A stretch of 64,000 nucleotides of DNA from Allobosea sp. (GCA_017307955.1 JAFKFV010000008.1:248001-312000), one strand, 5' to 3'; positions 46,138 through 56,436 are shown, numbered from the stretch's first letter. A program made the numbers and translations. Notes: generated from the letters alone by a model not told the origin.

Positions 46138-47760
46138 ATGACCGAAATTCTGAAGAGCGTCCTCTTCATCGACTATGACAGCCTGCATCTCGCTTTGCAT
46201 GCCCGCGATCCGCAGCTCGCGCGGCGGCTGGCCGCGCGGCCCGGCGCGCTGCTCGATGCCATCGAGGCCGGCGCGCTGGTCGGGTCGGGGTCGCTCGGCA
46301 ATCAGCGCCGCCGCGTGCTCATGCGCCGCTGCTATGCCGATCCGCGGCTGATCGGTCGTGGCCGCGACGCCTTCGTCATGCAGGGCTTCCAGATCGTCGA
46401 TTGCCCGACCCTTGCCGGCCGCGAGCGCAATTCGGCCGAAGTGCAGATCACGCTCGACACGATCGACGCGCTCGGCCATCCGACGGCTTTCGACGAATTC
46501 ATCCTTCTCGCGGCTGAGTCCGATTTCTCGCCGCTGATCTATCGCTTGAAGGCGCATAACCGCGCCGCCACGATCTTCGCGCCGGGGCAGACCGCTTCCG
46601 GCTACCGCGCCATCGCCGATGGCATCATCGAGGAGCAGGCGCTCGTCACGCTGCTGCAGGGGCTCGACATCCCCGATGCCGGCGAGGCCGAGGACGAGGA
46701 GGCGCCGAAGGCGCTGCCGGCGCGCGAGGACCTCGCGGCGCTGGCGCGGCGTGTCCATGCCGCCACCAATGTCCCGCTCTTTCCGCCCAAGGTCTATGCC
46801 GAGCTCTTCCGGGCGCTCAAGGACGAGATCGCGGAGAACGGCTATCATTTCCTCTCCACGGCCGAGAATGTCGCCGCGCGGCTGATCGCCTCCGGCCGCC
46901 GCGCCTCGCGCCGGCAGATCGCCTTCGTGGTGAAGGGCCTGGCGCTGAAGGGCCATGTCTTCTCGGACGGTGATACGCCGGAGAAGCTCGCCGACGTCTT
47001 CCGCGAGCAGGTGGTCTATCTCGCGCGCCAGGCCGGCATCGCCATCGATCCGCGCGTCGAGCGGCAGATCGGCGCCTGGATCGCCGGCGGCGTTTCCGGT
47101 GCCGAGCCGGCCCCGTCGAAGACCGCCGAGGCGGCGCCTGAGGTCGTTCGGCCTGAGTCGGTCGTCGCGGACGACGCGCCTGCAGAGCCGGTTGCCGAGG
47201 CGGCCGAGATCATCGCCGGTCCGCTGGAGGCCGAGACGGTCGCCGAGCCGGCGCCGTCGATCCCGGCAGCGCCGGAGAGCGCGGCCGAGGCTCCGGCCGA
47301 GCCCGTGCTCGCGGCGGAGACGGACGTGGTGCCGCCCGCCGAAGTGGCGGAGGTGGTGGCGGTCGAGGCCGTGGCGGTGGACACCGCCGAGACCGTCGAG
47401 GCCGTTGCCGTGACGGTTGCCGCCGTGGCGCCGGAGCCGGTGCCCGAGACCGAGGAAGAGCTTCGCGCGCTCGCCGATGCCGAGGACGGCGACGAGACGG
47501 CCGATGCCGACGAGACGCCGCCGGCCCGCGTCGCGCCTGCGGTGCGTCCGCCTGTCGCCCGCCCGGCGCCGCCGAAGCCGGTGCCGGCCACCGAGGCCGA
47601 GCTCGATCCGTTCGAATTGTCGCTGCTCGCGGCGATCACCGAGGAGATCAAGCCGGCGCGCGCCGGTGCCGAGGCGCCGAAGGCGGCCGAGGATTCGGAC
47701 AGCGATCTCGACCTCGACTTCAAGCGCATCCTCGCGAGCCTCAGCGAGAACCGCAAATAG
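46138..47760 (+). CDS. NYN-LOTUS (OST-HTH) protein with long acidic tail
   Basis: 540 aa. Residues about 5-170 form a NYN/LabA-type PIN-like ribonuclease domain (VLFIDYDSLHLAL with Asp12, VQITLDTIDAL, FILLAAESDFSPLIYRL); the usual GDSDF is AESDF here, so one acidic residue is changed. Residues about 215-310 (VHAATNVPLFPPKVYAELFRAL...YHFLSTAENVAARLI) look like an OST-HTH/LOTUS RNA-binding domain. Then a ~170-residue Ala/Glu/Pro/Val-rich tail ends in DLDLDFKRILASL. ATG 46138 has GGGGAGA upstream. RNA-directed function is likely; no target is known. Next to purH. Confidence 0.83.
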   Translation: MTEILKSVLFIDYDSLHLALHARDPQLARRLAARPGALLDAIEAGALVGSGSLGNQRRRVLMRRCYADPRLIGRGRDAFVMQGFQIVDCPTLAGRERNSAEVQITLDTIDALGHPTAFDEFILLAAESDFSPLIYRLKAHNRAATIFAPGQTASGYRAIADGIIEEQALVTLLQGLDIPDAGEAEDEEAPKALPAREDLAALARRVHAATNVPLFPPKVYAELFRALKDEIAENGYHFLSTAENVAARLIASGRRASRRQIAFVVKGLALKGHVFSDGDTPEKLADVFREQVVYLARQAGIAIDPRVERQIGAWIAGGVSGAEPAPSKTAEAAPEVVRPESVVADDAPAEPVAEAAEIIAGPLEAETVAEPAPSIPAAPESAAEAPAEPVLAAETDVVPPAEVAEVVAVEAVAVDTAETVEAVAVTVAAVAPEPVPETEEELRALADAEDGDETADADETPPARVAPAVRPPVARPAPPKPVPATEAELDPFELSLLAAITEEIKPARAGAEAPKAAEDSDSDLDLDFKRILASLSENRK

Positions 47761-47809
47761 GCTTCCGGAGCCCGGGACGGCGCGCCGCGCCGCCCGGCTC
47801 GCGGCTCAA

Positions 47810-48538
47810 TCAGCCATTGGCCATGTATTGGCCGCCATTGATGGTGAGCACGGCGCCGGTCATGAAGGCACTGGCGTCGGAGGCGAGATAGAGCACCGCC
47901 GCGGCGATCTCCTCGGCCTTGCCGAGCCGGCCGACCGGGATCTGCGCGATGATCCCTTCCAGCACCTTCTCCGGCACGGCGGCGACCATGTCGGTGTCGA
48001 TATAGCCGGGGCAGATGCAGTTGACCGTCACGCCCTTGCGCGCGTTCTCGAGCGCCAGCGCCTTGGTGAAGCCGATGACGCCCGCCTTGGCGGTCGCGTA
48101 GTTCACCTGGCCGAGCTGGCCCTTCTGTCCGTTGATCGACGAGATGTTGATGATGCGGCCGAACCCGCGCTCGCGCATGCCCTCGATCACCGGCCGCGAC
48201 ATCGTGAACATCGAATCGAGATTGGTCGAGAGGACGGCCTTCCAGGCGGCATGGTCCATCTTGTGGAACCAGCCGTCGCGGGTGATGCCGGCATTGTTGA
48301 CGAGGATGTCGACCGGGCCGAGCTCGGCCGTCACTGCGGCGATGCCGCTCTCGCAGGCGGCGGGATCGGCCACGTCCCACTGGAACACCGCGATGCCGGT
48401 CTCCGCCTTGAAGGCATTCGCCTTCTCGACATTGCCGGCGAAGGTCGCGGCGACGGTGTAGCCGCCCGCCTTGAGCGCGGTGGCGATGGCCGCGCCGATA
48501 CCGCGCGTGCCACCTGTGACGAGCGCAACTCTGCTCAT
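47810..48538 (-). CDS. phaB: acetoacetyl-CoA reductase
   Basis: 242 aa short-chain dehydrogenase that reduces acetoacetyl-CoA to (R)-3-hydroxybutyryl-CoA with NADPH for polyhydroxyalkanoate synthesis. The NADP-binding ALVTGGTRGIGAAIA, NNAGITRDGWFHKMDH, active-site Tyr-Lys in INYATAK (QVNYATAKAG), and CPGYIDTDMV are characteristic of PhaB rather than general FabG. It is downstream of phaA on the same strand, giving the usual phaAB operon. Confidence 0.94.
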   Translation of the reverse strand: MSRVALVTGGTRGIGAAIATALKAGGYTVAATFAGNVEKANAFKAETGIAVFQWDVADPAACESGIAAVTAELGPVDILVNNAGITRDGWFHKMDHAAWKAVLSTNLDSMFTMSRPVIEGMRERGFGRIINISSINGQKGQLGQVNYATAKAGVIGFTKALALENARKGVTVNCICPGYIDTDMVAAVPEKVLEGIIAQIPVGRLGKAEEIAAAVLYLASDASAFMTGAVLTINGGQYMANG

Positions 48539-48584
48539 GGATCCTCCCCCTGCAGACGCTGCCGGTCTTTGCCGGCGGTTTCTC

Positions 48585-49766
<1,182 letters not shown>

Positions 49767-50090
49767 GGCCTTCTCCTTGATGGCTGCGGCCTTCCGGCCG
49801 GGCGGATGCCTGCGGCCTTCCGGCCAATCGCCTCATCCCCCGATGCGGCGCTGTCTTGCCGCCGATCCAAGCCCGGCCTCGCGAGGCTTGTCAACCGAAG
49901 CGCGGCGGGCCGCCGTGCTGCGCCGCATCGTGTGCGCAGCAAAGCTGCAGCAATGCGTCGCACAAAACGTTGGCGGTGGTGCAAAAAAGTCCCTATCTTG
50001 CTGGTTGCGGGGAGGAATTCCGCCAGACCGGCCGGGGGCCGGTCCTGCCTGGCCGGGCCGGTCGGGCCGGCGGCGACATCGGGAGCGGGT
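49767..50090. promoter_or_regulatory. phaA / phaR divergent promoter region
   Basis: 324 bases between the divergent phaA and phaR starts. A promoter-like pair TTGGCG-N18-TATCTT lies at 49970-49999 pointing to phaR. A cluster of GCAG/CTGC/TGCG words with dyad-like ends at 49932-49963 sits between the two starts and could be a repressor site. PhaR autoregulation and control of pha genes are established in other Proteobacteria; this particular site is inference. No other gene seen. Confidence 0.45.
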
Positions 50091-50690
50091 ATGGCCAAGG
50101 AACAGGAACCGACGACGATCAAGAAGTATGCGAATCGTCGTCTCTACAATACCGGCACATCGACCTATGTGACGCTCGAAGATCTCGCCGTCATGGTGAA
50201 GACGGGCGAAGACTTCGTCGTCTACGACGCCAAGACGGGCGAGGATATCACCCGCTCGGTCCTGACGCAGATCATCTTCGAGCAGGAGAACAAGGGGCAG
50301 AACCTGCTCCCGATCACCTTCCTGCGTCAGCTGATCCGCTTCTATGGCGATTCGATGCAGAATCTGGTGCCGACCTATCTCGACTTCTCGATCGACAGCC
50401 TGACGCGCGACCAGGACAAGCTGCGCAGCCAGATGGCCAACGCCTTCGGGCCGAGCGCCTTCACGGCGATCGAGGAGACGGTGCGCCGCAACACCGAGAT
50501 GTTCGAGCAGGCGATGCGCATGTTCCTGCCGTTCAGCGGCGGCCGTGGCGATGTCGCGGCTGCGCCGCCGGCGGCGCCGCGCGCCGAGCCGAAGGCGGAG
50601 CTCCGGCCCGACGGCGATTTCGACACGCTGAAGCGCCAGCTCGACGAGATGCAGAAGAAGATCGACCAGCTGGCCGGCAGCAAGGGCTGA
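50091..50690 (+). CDS. phaR: polyhydroxyalkanoate synthesis repressor PhaR
   Basis: 199 aa. Starts with the PHB/PHA accumulation regulator DNA-binding domain IKKYANRRLYNTGTSTYVTLEDLA (about 8-70) and continues with a PHB-associated second domain (TRSVLTQIIFEQE, LPITFLRQLIRFYGDSMQNLVP). An Ala/Pro/Arg linker leads to a C-terminal coiled coil (DTLKRQLDEMQKKIDQL). PhaR represses phasin and pha genes until the polymer is made and titrates it. Divergent from phaA. ATG 50091 after GGGAGCGGG. Confidence 0.95.
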   Translation: MAKEQEPTTIKKYANRRLYNTGTSTYVTLEDLAVMVKTGEDFVVYDAKTGEDITRSVLTQIIFEQENKGQNLLPITFLRQLIRFYGDSMQNLVPTYLDFSIDSLTRDQDKLRSQMANAFGPSAFTAIEETVRRNTEMFEQAMRMFLPFSGGRGDVAAAPPAAPRAEPKAELRPDGDFDTLKRQLDEMQKKIDQLAGSKG

Positions 50691-50814
50691 GCACGAGCCG
50701 TCGAGGCGGTGGGGTCCGGCCCGCGACGGGCCGGCGTTGTGCCGCGCCGCCATGCATCCCATATCATTCCCGCGCGCGTCCGTTGGTTGGCGCGGCTTTG
50801 AGGGGATGACGGCG

Positions 50815-51210
50815 ATGGTGCGTCCTCTGGACGGCGAGATACTCGGCAAGGACGATCCGGCGGGCCGCGACCACGATGCGCGGGCCGAACGCGTGCGGCG
50901 CGATTTCTGGAAGGTTCTGAGGCGCGGCGCGAAGCGGATCCCGTTCGCCGAGGACGCGGTCGCCGCCTATTACTGCGCCTTCGACACCGCGACGCCGTTC
51001 CGCGTCCGCGCGATGCTGATCGGCGCGCTGGCCTATTTCGTGATGCCGGTCGATGCCGTGCCCGACTTCCTGGTCGGCCTCGGCTTCGCCGACGACGCAA
51101 CCGTGCTCATGACGGCGCTGACCATGCTCGGCGCTCATCTGAAGCCGCATCACCGCGAGGCCGCCCGCCGTGCCCTTGCCGGGGGCGAAGAGGGGCCCGC
51201 GAGGCCATAG
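50815..51210 (+). CDS. YkvA/DUF1232 family protein
   Basis: 131 aa. Contains the DUF1232 pattern: FDTATPFRVRAMLIGALAYFVMPVDAVPDFLVGLGFADDATV (split: ALAYFVMPVDAVPDFL then GFADDATVL), a short membrane-associated helix pair of unknown function. GAGGGG at 50800-50805 gives good spacing for ATG 50815 but none for ATG 50806, hence the start. An unknown-function gene in a same-strand run between phaR and ialB. Confidence 0.86.
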   Translation: MVRPLDGEILGKDDPAGRDHDARAERVRRDFWKVLRRGAKRIPFAEDAVAAYYCAFDTATPFRVRAMLIGALAYFVMPVDAVPDFLVGLGFADDATVLMTALTMLGAHLKPHHREAARRALAGGEEGPARP

Positions 51211-51372
51211 TCTCGCCCCATTGCCAAGGGAATCCCGCTCTTTCCGGGCTCGATCGCGGTTCGATGCTTATTGGTTCACGCGATGTTAAGATCGAATTCG
51301 CAGTTTGATGCACGGGAGCGTCAGGCATACGGCCCGGCGCGGGGCGGCTGGTCATTGGGTGGAAGAGACGAC

Positions 51373-51891
51373 ATGAAAGCATTGAGGATCACGACCGCCG
51401 TGCTCGTCGCTGCCGGCACGATCGGCGTCGCCGAGGCGCAGACCCCGAACCGGGTCGGGACCTTCAAGGACTGGAGCGCCTATGCCTATGCCGACAAGAA
51501 GGGCAAGGTATGCTACGCGGCGTCGCAGCCGAAGAGCCAGAAGCCGGACGGGCTGAACCGCGACCCGACCTATTTCATGATCACGGCCCGTCCATCCGAG
51601 AATGTGAGGGGCGAGGTTTCGGTCATCATCGGCTATCCGTTCAAGGAAGGCTCGAAGGTGACGATCGACGTCGATGGGCAGAAATTCGCGATGTTCACCA
51701 AGGAGGATGGCGCCTGGGTGGAGAACGCCGCCGAGGAGACGGCGCTGCTCGCCGCGCTGCGCAAGGGCCGGGCGATGTCGGTCTCGGGCACGTCGCGCCG
51801 CGGCACCAACACGACCGATACCTATTCCCTCTCGGGCATCTCCGCCTCGCTCGACGCGGTGGCCAAGAACTGCCCCGTGGCGGGCGGCTGA
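51373..51891 (+). CDS. invasion-associated locus B (IalB) family protein
   Basis: 172 aa secreted protein with a signal peptide (LRITTAVLVAAGTIGVAEAQ). The mature part has the IalB signature KDWSAYAYADKKGKVCYAAS and a second Cys near the end (KNCPVAGG), able to form a disulfide. The name comes from Bartonella; homologues are widespread in non-pathogenic Hyphomicrobiales, so invasion should not be inferred. ATG 51373 follows GGAAGAG. The ialB-ffh order is conserved in the group. Confidence 0.9.
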   Translation: MKALRITTAVLVAAGTIGVAEAQTPNRVGTFKDWSAYAYADKKGKVCYAASQPKSQKPDGLNRDPTYFMITARPSENVRGEVSVIIGYPFKEGSKVTIDVDGQKFAMFTKEDGAWVENAAEETALLAALRKGRAMSVSGTSRRGTNTTDTYSLSGISASLDAVAKNCPVAGG

Positions 51892-51904
51892 CCGGCTCGC
51901 ATCC

Positions 51905-51931
51905 GATCCGGCCGACGCGATCGGCCGGATC
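51905..51931 (+). terminator. strong hairpin after ialB
   Basis: GATCCGGCCGA and TCGGCCGGATC form a perfect 11-bp stem with loop CGCGA, 13 bases after the ialB stop. No T tract; transcript-end or Rho-assisted hairpin. Confidence 0.5.
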
Positions 51932-51942
51932 CCGGGCCTTGA

Positions 51943-51977
51943 TTGACTTTGCCGCGGCTTCCACGTAGAAGCCGCGG
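51943..51977 (+). promoter_or_regulatory. ffh promoter-like element overlapping a hairpin
   Basis: TTGACT (51943-51948) with TAGAAG 17 bases on resembles a sigma-70 promoter. A perfect 10-bp stem CCGCGGCTTC / GAAGCCGCGG (loop CACGTA) occupies 51952-51977, overlapping the -10 region. It may be an operator or a processing hairpin upstream of ffh; function unproven. Confidence 0.4.
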
Positions 51978-52118
51978 ATATTCGCGAAGAGGTTTCCTCC
52001 GAGCCGCCGACCGGACCGAGAGTCCGGAGGTCCACGTCCGCCAGCGCGTTGCGCCCGCGGGCGCCGATGGCATTTGCCGCGGCGGATCGGTCGCGAACCC
52101 TTTGAGGAAGAAGGTCCG

Positions 52119-53666
52119 ATGTTCGACACCCTGTCCGAGCGCCTTTCCGGCATCTTCGACAAGCTCACCCGCCGCGGTGCGCTGTCGGAGGCCGATGTCA
52201 CGGAAGCGATGCGCGAGGTGCGCCGCGCCCTGATCGAGGCCGACGTCGCGCTCGATGTGGTGCGCTCCTTCACCGACAAGGTGCGCAGCCGCGCTGTCGG
52301 TGCCGACGTGATCCGCTCGGTGACGCCCGGCCAGATGGTCGTCAAGATCGTCCACGACCAGCTCGTCGAGATGCTGGGCTCGGAGGCCGAGCCGATCGAT
52401 CTCAACGCCCCGGCGCCGGTGCCGATCATGATGGTCGGCCTGCAGGGCTCGGGCAAGACGACGACCTCGGCCAAGATCGCCCGCCGCCTGACGCAGCAGC
52501 AGAAGCGCAAGGTCCTGATGGCCTCGCTCGATGTGCGCCGTCCGGCCGCGCAGGAGCAGCTGCGCGTGCTCGGCGAGCAGAACGGCATCGACACGCTGCC
52601 GATCGTCGCCGGCCAGTCGCCGACCGCCATCGCGACCCGCGCGCTGCAGGCGGCGAAGCTCGGCGGCTATGACGTCGTCATCCTCGACACCGCCGGCCGC
52701 ACGCATATCGACGAGCCGCTCATGATCGAGATGGCCGAGATCAAGGCCATCGCGAAGCCGCACGAGATCCTGCTCGTCGCCGACAGCCTCACCGGCCAGG
52801 ACGCCGTCAATCTCGCCCGTTCCTTCGACGAGCGGGTCGGCATCACCGGCATCGTGCTCACGCGCGCCGATGGCGACGGCCGCGGCGGCGCCGCGCTCTC
52901 GATGCGCGCCGTCACCGGCAAGCCGATCAAGCTGCTCGGCACGGGCGAGAAGTCGGACGCGCTGGAGGATTTCCATCCCGGCCGCGTCGCCAACCGCATC
53001 CTCGGCATGGGCGACATCGTCTCGCTCGTCGAGAAGGCGGCGCAGAATATCGACATGGAACAGGCCGCCAAGGCGGCCGAGAAGATGCGCAAGGGCATCT
53101 TCGATCTCGACGATCTCGCGGATCAGTTCCGCCAGATGGAGAAGATCGGCGGCATGCAGGGCATGCTCGGCATGATGCCCGGCGTCGGCAAGATCAAGAA
53201 GCAGATCGAGGGTGCCAATCTCGGCGACGGGATGATGAAGCGCCAGATCGCCATCATCTCGTCGATGACCAGGGAAGAGCGCCGCAATCCCGACATCCTG
53301 AAGGCCAGCCGCAAGAAGCGCATCGCCGCCGGCTCGGGCACCAAGGTGGAGGAGGTCAACCGCCTGCTCAAGATGCACCGCCAGATGGCCGACATGATGA
53401 AGGCCATGGGCAAGCAGAAGGGCGGCGGCTTCCTCGGCAAGATGATGGGTGCGCTGGGCGGCGGCGGCATGGGCGGCATGCCCAATATCGATCCGGCCGA
53501 GCTCGAGCGGCTCAGCAAGCAGATGGGCGGCGCCGGCGGCATGCCGGGCGCGCTCCCCAAGGGAATTCCCGGCCTTCCCGGTGGCCTGCCCGGCCTCGGC
53601 GGCGGCCGGCTTCCGGGTCTCGGCGGCGGCGGTGGCCTGCCGCCCTATCCCGGCAAGAAGAAATAG
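52119..53666 (+). CDS. ffh: signal recognition particle protein Ffh
   Basis: 515 aa SRP54 GTPase that targets nascent membrane and secreted proteins with 4.5S RNA. The N domain leads to G1 GLQGSGKTTTSAKIA, the insertion box region DVRRPAAQEQLRVL, G3 LDTAGRTHIDE and G4 TRADGDGRGGAAL (Arg where many have Lys). The M domain is Met-rich (MEKIGGMQGMLGMMPG, MHRQMADMMKAMGKQ), and the tail is Gly/Pro/Leu-rich ending PGKKK. ATG 52119 follows GAGGAAGAAGG; the upstream 15 codons to 52074 are not family-like. First in the ffh-rpsP-rimM-trmD run. Confidence 0.96.
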   Translation: MFDTLSERLSGIFDKLTRRGALSEADVTEAMREVRRALIEADVALDVVRSFTDKVRSRAVGADVIRSVTPGQMVVKIVHDQLVEMLGSEAEPIDLNAPAPVPIMMVGLQGSGKTTTSAKIARRLTQQQKRKVLMASLDVRRPAAQEQLRVLGEQNGIDTLPIVAGQSPTAIATRALQAAKLGGYDVVILDTAGRTHIDEPLMIEMAEIKAIAKPHEILLVADSLTGQDAVNLARSFDERVGITGIVLTRADGDGRGGAALSMRAVTGKPIKLLGTGEKSDALEDFHPGRVANRILGMGDIVSLVEKAAQNIDMEQAAKAAEKMRKGIFDLDDLADQFRQMEKIGGMQGMLGMMPGVGKIKKQIEGANLGDGMMKRQIAIISSMTREERRNPDILKASRKKRIAAGSGTKVEEVNRLLKMHRQMADMMKAMGKQKGGGFLGKMMGALGGGGMGGMPNIDPAELERLSKQMGGAGGMPGALPKGIPGLPGGLPGLGGGRLPGLGGGGGLPPYPGKKK

Positions 53667-53756
53667 TCGCGTGCGGCGGCGGGGTCTCCCGCCGCCTTGC
53701 GCAGCCGATCCAGTTCAATCGACACAAGACCAGTTTGAATCGAAAGGAAGAAGAAA

Positions 53757-54116
53757 ATGTCCCTCAAGATCCGCCTCGCCCGCGCCGGCGCCAAGAAGCG
53801 TCCGTTCTACCGCATCGTCGTCGCCGACGCCCGCGCCCCGCGCGACGGCCGCTTCATCGAGCGCATCGGCTCGTTCGATCCGATGCTGGCCAAGGACAAT
53901 GCCGGCCGCGTCGTGATCGATCTCGAGCGCGCCAAGCACTGGCTCTCGGTCGGCGCCCAGGCGACCGATCGCGTCGAGCGCTTCTTTGACGAGGCCGGCC
54001 TGCTGAAGCGCGCTCCGAAGAACAATCCCGAGAAGGCCGTGCCGGGCAAGAAGGCCCAGGAGCGCGCCGCCGAGAAGGCCAAGAAGGCCGAGGCCGCCGC
54101 CGCGGCCGCCGAGTAG
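53757..54116 (+). CDS. rpsP: 30S ribosomal protein S16
   Basis: 119 aa S16, with [23 protein letters not shown] at the start, [14 protein letters not shown] in the middle and a C-terminal Lys/Ala/Glu-rich extension ([21 protein letters not shown]) that lengthens it beyond the ~82 aa E. coli form, as usual in Alphaproteobacteria. AAAGGAAGAAG precedes ATG 53757. Followed by two hairpin repeats before rimM. Confidence 0.97.
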   Translation: MSLKIRLARAGAKKRPFYRIVVADARAPRDGRFIERIGSFDPMLAKDNAGRVVIDLERAKHWLSVGAQATDRVERFFDEAGLLKRAPKNNPEKAVPGKKAQERAAEKAKKAEAAAAAAE

Positions 54117-54125
54117 GGCGAAGAG

Positions 54126-54161
54126 CCCTCACCCCGACCCTCTCCCGCCAGCGGGAGAGGG
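54126..54161 (+). repeat. dispersed hairpin repeat, copy 2 (rpsP-rimM)
   Basis: CCCTCACCCC then an 11-bp perfect stem CCCTCTCCCGC / GCGGGAGAGGG at 54138-54161, the same stem as the copy after acs. It forms an inverted pair with copy 3, which ends in GGGTGAGGG. Confidence 0.8.
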
Positions 54162-54219
54162 AGCGATCGCACGGATGGATGTCGCAGACGAGGGCCGTCC
54201 GCGACTGGCACTGCCCAGT

Positions 54220-54253
54220 CCCCTCTCCCCCTGGGAGAGGGCTAGGGTGAGGG
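54220..54253 (-). repeat. dispersed hairpin repeat, copy 3, inverted relative to copy 2
   Basis: CCCCTCTCCC-CCT-GGGAGAGGG followed by CTAGGGTGAGGG, the reverse complement of the CCCTCACCC flank in copies 1 and 2. With copy 2 it makes a head-to-head unit inside the rpsP-rimM spacer. Confidence 0.75.
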
Positions 54254-54305
54254 TCTTTGGCCCAAGGTGGGGCTCGGCCCTCGGGGCCGGAAGATATGAC
54301 GAGAC

Positions 54306-54863
54306 ATGGCTGACGAAGATCGCATCGTGCTCGGCCATTTCGGCGCCGCGCATGGCATCCGCGGCGAGGTGAAGGTGCTCGCCTATACCGAGGACCCGCT
54401 AGCCGTCGCCGATTACGGCCCGGTGACGCTTGACGATGGCCGCATCGTCGAGTTCGTCTCGGTGCGGCCGCAGGGCGACGGCGTCGTCGCCCGCGTCAAG
54501 GGCATCGCCGACCGCAACGCCGCCGAACTCCTGCGCAACCGCCGTTTCTCCGTCGACCGGGATGCCCTTCCCGCGCTCGAGGAGGAGGAAGACGATTTCT
54601 ATCATGCCGATCTCGTCGGCCTCAGGGCCGAGCTCGAGGACGGTTCGCCCTTCGGCAGCGTGATCGCCGTTCAGAATTTCGGAGCGGGCGATCTTCTCGA
54701 GATCCGTGCCGCCGAGGGCGGACGCACGGTCTATCTCGCCTTCACCCGCGCCGTCGTCCCGCTTGTCGACATCAAGGGCGGCCGCGTCGTCGTGGCGCCG
54801 CCGCCCGAGATCGAGGCCGGCGAAGAGGCTGACGGCGACGGCGGGGCGGAGGACGCGCCGTGA
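54306..54863 (+). CDS. rimM: ribosome maturation factor RimM
   Basis: 185 aa 16S processing factor that binds S19. The N-terminal RimM domain begins [25 protein letters not shown]; the PRC-barrel follows around [24 protein letters not shown] with [13 protein letters not shown]. An acidic tail ([13 protein letters not shown]) is extra. The stop overlaps trmD (ATGA/GTGA). S16-RimM-TrmD gene order is standard. Confidence 0.95.
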   Translation: MADEDRIVLGHFGAAHGIRGEVKVLAYTEDPLAVADYGPVTLDDGRIVEFVSVRPQGDGVVARVKGIADRNAAELLRNRRFSVDRDALPALEEEEDDFYHADLVGLRAELEDGSPFGSVIAVQNFGAGDLLEIRAAEGGRTVYLAFTRAVVPLVDIKGGRVVVAPPPEIEAGEEADGDGGAEDAP

Positions 54864-55561
54864 CCGGCGCCGCGCCGCCGCGCTTCCGGGCCAGCATCCT
54901 CACGCTCTATCCCGAAATGTTTCCCGGTCCGCTCGGCGCCTCGCTCGCCGGCCGGGCCCTTGGCGAGGGGCTCTGGTCGCTCGAAGCGCATGACATCCGC
55001 GCCCATGCCACCTCGAAGCATCGCAATGTCGACGACACCCCGGCCGGCGGCGGTCCGGGCATGGTCATGCGCGCCGACGTACTCGGCCGCGCGATCGACG
55101 CCGTGGCGCCGGAGGGCGACACGCGGCCGCGTCTCTTCATGAGCCCGCGCGGCAAGCCGCTCGACCAGAGGCGCGTGCGCGCGCTCGTCGAGGGCGAGGG
55201 CGTCGTCATTCTTTGCGGCCGCTTCGAGGGCGTCGACGAGCGGGTCATCGAAGGCCGATCGCTGGAAGAGGTCTCGATCGGCGACTATGTGCTTTCCGGC
55301 GGCGAACTCGCAGCCATGGTGCTCGTCGATGCCGTCGTGCGCCTGCTCCCCGGTGTCATGGGCGCGACCGATTCCGGCACCGAGGAAAGCTTCGAGAGCG
55401 GGCTCCTCGAGTATCCGCATTATACGCGTCCGCGCGAATGGGAAGGGCGGACGATTCCCGAGGTTCTGCTCTCCGGCGATCACGCGGCGATCGCGCGCTG
55501 GCGGCGCGCCGAGGCGGAGCGGATCACCCGCCTGCGCCGCCCCGATCTCCTCGACCGCTGA
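54860..55561 (+). CDS. trmD: tRNA (guanine-N1)-methyltransferase TrmD
   Basis: 233 aa SPOUT methyltransferase that makes m1G37 and prevents frameshifting. Motifs: [44 protein letters not shown] and, in the trefoil knot, [14 protein letters not shown] with [28 protein letters not shown] 54860 is coupled to rimM. rplU follows after a separate promoter. Confidence 0.97.
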   Translation: MTGAAPPRFRASILTLYPEMFPGPLGASLAGRALGEGLWSLEAHDIRAHATSKHRNVDDTPAGGGPGMVMRADVLGRAIDAVAPEGDTRPRLFMSPRGKPLDQRRVRALVEGEGVVILCGRFEGVDERVIEGRSLEEVSIGDYVLSGGELAAMVLVDAVVRLLPGVMGATDSGTEESFESGLLEYPHYTRPREWEGRTIPEVLLSGDHAAIARWRRAEAERITRLRRPDLLDR

Positions 55562-55616
55562 GCCGGTGCAGCGCTTCCGGGACCAACCGAAACGCTTGCT
55601 CAGAGCCGGTTTTGCC

Positions 55617-55644
55617 TTGACAGCGGCGCCTCCCGGCCTATAAA
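55617..55644 (+). promoter_or_regulatory. sigma-70 promoter of rplU-rpmA
   Basis: TTGACA-N16-TATAAA, a near-consensus pair, lies about 100 bases upstream of rplU. It separates the ribosomal operon from the trmD run. Confidence 0.75.
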
Positions 55645-55747
55645 GCGACCGATCCGGCGCGGTCTCCCGATCCCGCGCCGTTTTCATTCGCAAACCTGAC
55701 TGAAGAAGCTCGCCCTTTGAGGCGCGGCTGAACAACTGGAAAGAACA

Positions 55748-56062
55748 ATGTTCGCAGTCATCAAGACGGGTGGCAAGCAGTACCGCGTTGCCCCCAATGA
55801 GAAGCTCAAGGTCGAGCTGCTGGCCGGTGAGGCCGGCGATTCGGTTTCCTTCGACGAAGTGCTGCTCGTCGGCGACGACGCCGGCGTGAAGGTCGGTGCC
55901 CCGACGGTTGCCGGCGCGCGCGTCCAGGCCGAGATCGTCGAGCAGATCCGCACCCGCACGATCCTCGTGTTCAAGAAGCGCCGGCGCCAGAATTCGAAGC
56001 GCAGCCGCGGTCACCGTCAGTCGCTGACGGTGGTGAAGATCACCGGGATCGAGGCCGCCTGA
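55748..56062 (+). CDS. rplU: 50S ribosomal protein L21
   Basis: 104 aa L21. [24 protein letters not shown] at the start, [28 protein letters not shown] and the C-terminal [23 protein letters not shown] are diagnostic. Short 5' leader of about 100 bases; L21-L27 pair is universal in gene order. Confidence 0.97.
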   Translation: MFAVIKTGGKQYRVAPNEKLKVELLAGEAGDSVSFDEVLLVGDDAGVKVGAPTVAGARVQAEIVEQIRTRTILVFKKRRRQNSKRSRGHRQSLTVVKITGIEAA

Positions 56063-56163
56063 CGGACGTTTCGTCCGTGGGCAGAGATTCATCGGCTCCG
56101 TGACCGTTACCGGCACATGAGCCGTCGCCCGAGCGGGCGATCGAAGAGAGACTGGAGAAGATC

Positions 56164-56436
56164 ATGGCACACAAAAAGGCAGGCGGCTCGTCGCGCAACG
56201 GCCGTGACTCGGCCGGCCGTCGTCTGGGCGTGAAGAAGTTCGGTGGCGAGGCTGTCGTCGCCGGCAACATCATTCTGCGCCAGCGCGGTACGCAGTGGCA
56301 TCCGGGTACGGGTGTCGGCCTTGGCAAGGATCACACGATCTTCGCCATTGCGGACGGGAAGGTTGAGTTCCGCCGCAAAGCCAATGGCCGCACCTACGTA
56401 TCCGTCGCCCCGGCGGCGATGGAGGCTGCAGAATAA
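56164..56436 (+). CDS. rpmA: 50S ribosomal protein L27
   Basis: 90 aa L27. [20 protein letters not shown] is the standard N-terminus whose tail reaches the peptidyl-transferase centre, then [22 protein letters not shown]. Preceded by GGAGAAG. A strong terminator follows. Confidence 0.97.
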   Translation: MAHKKAGGSSRNGRDSAGRRLGVKKFGGEAVVAGNIILRQRGTQWHPGTGVGLGKDHTIFAIADGKVEFRRKANGRTYVSVAPAAMEAAE

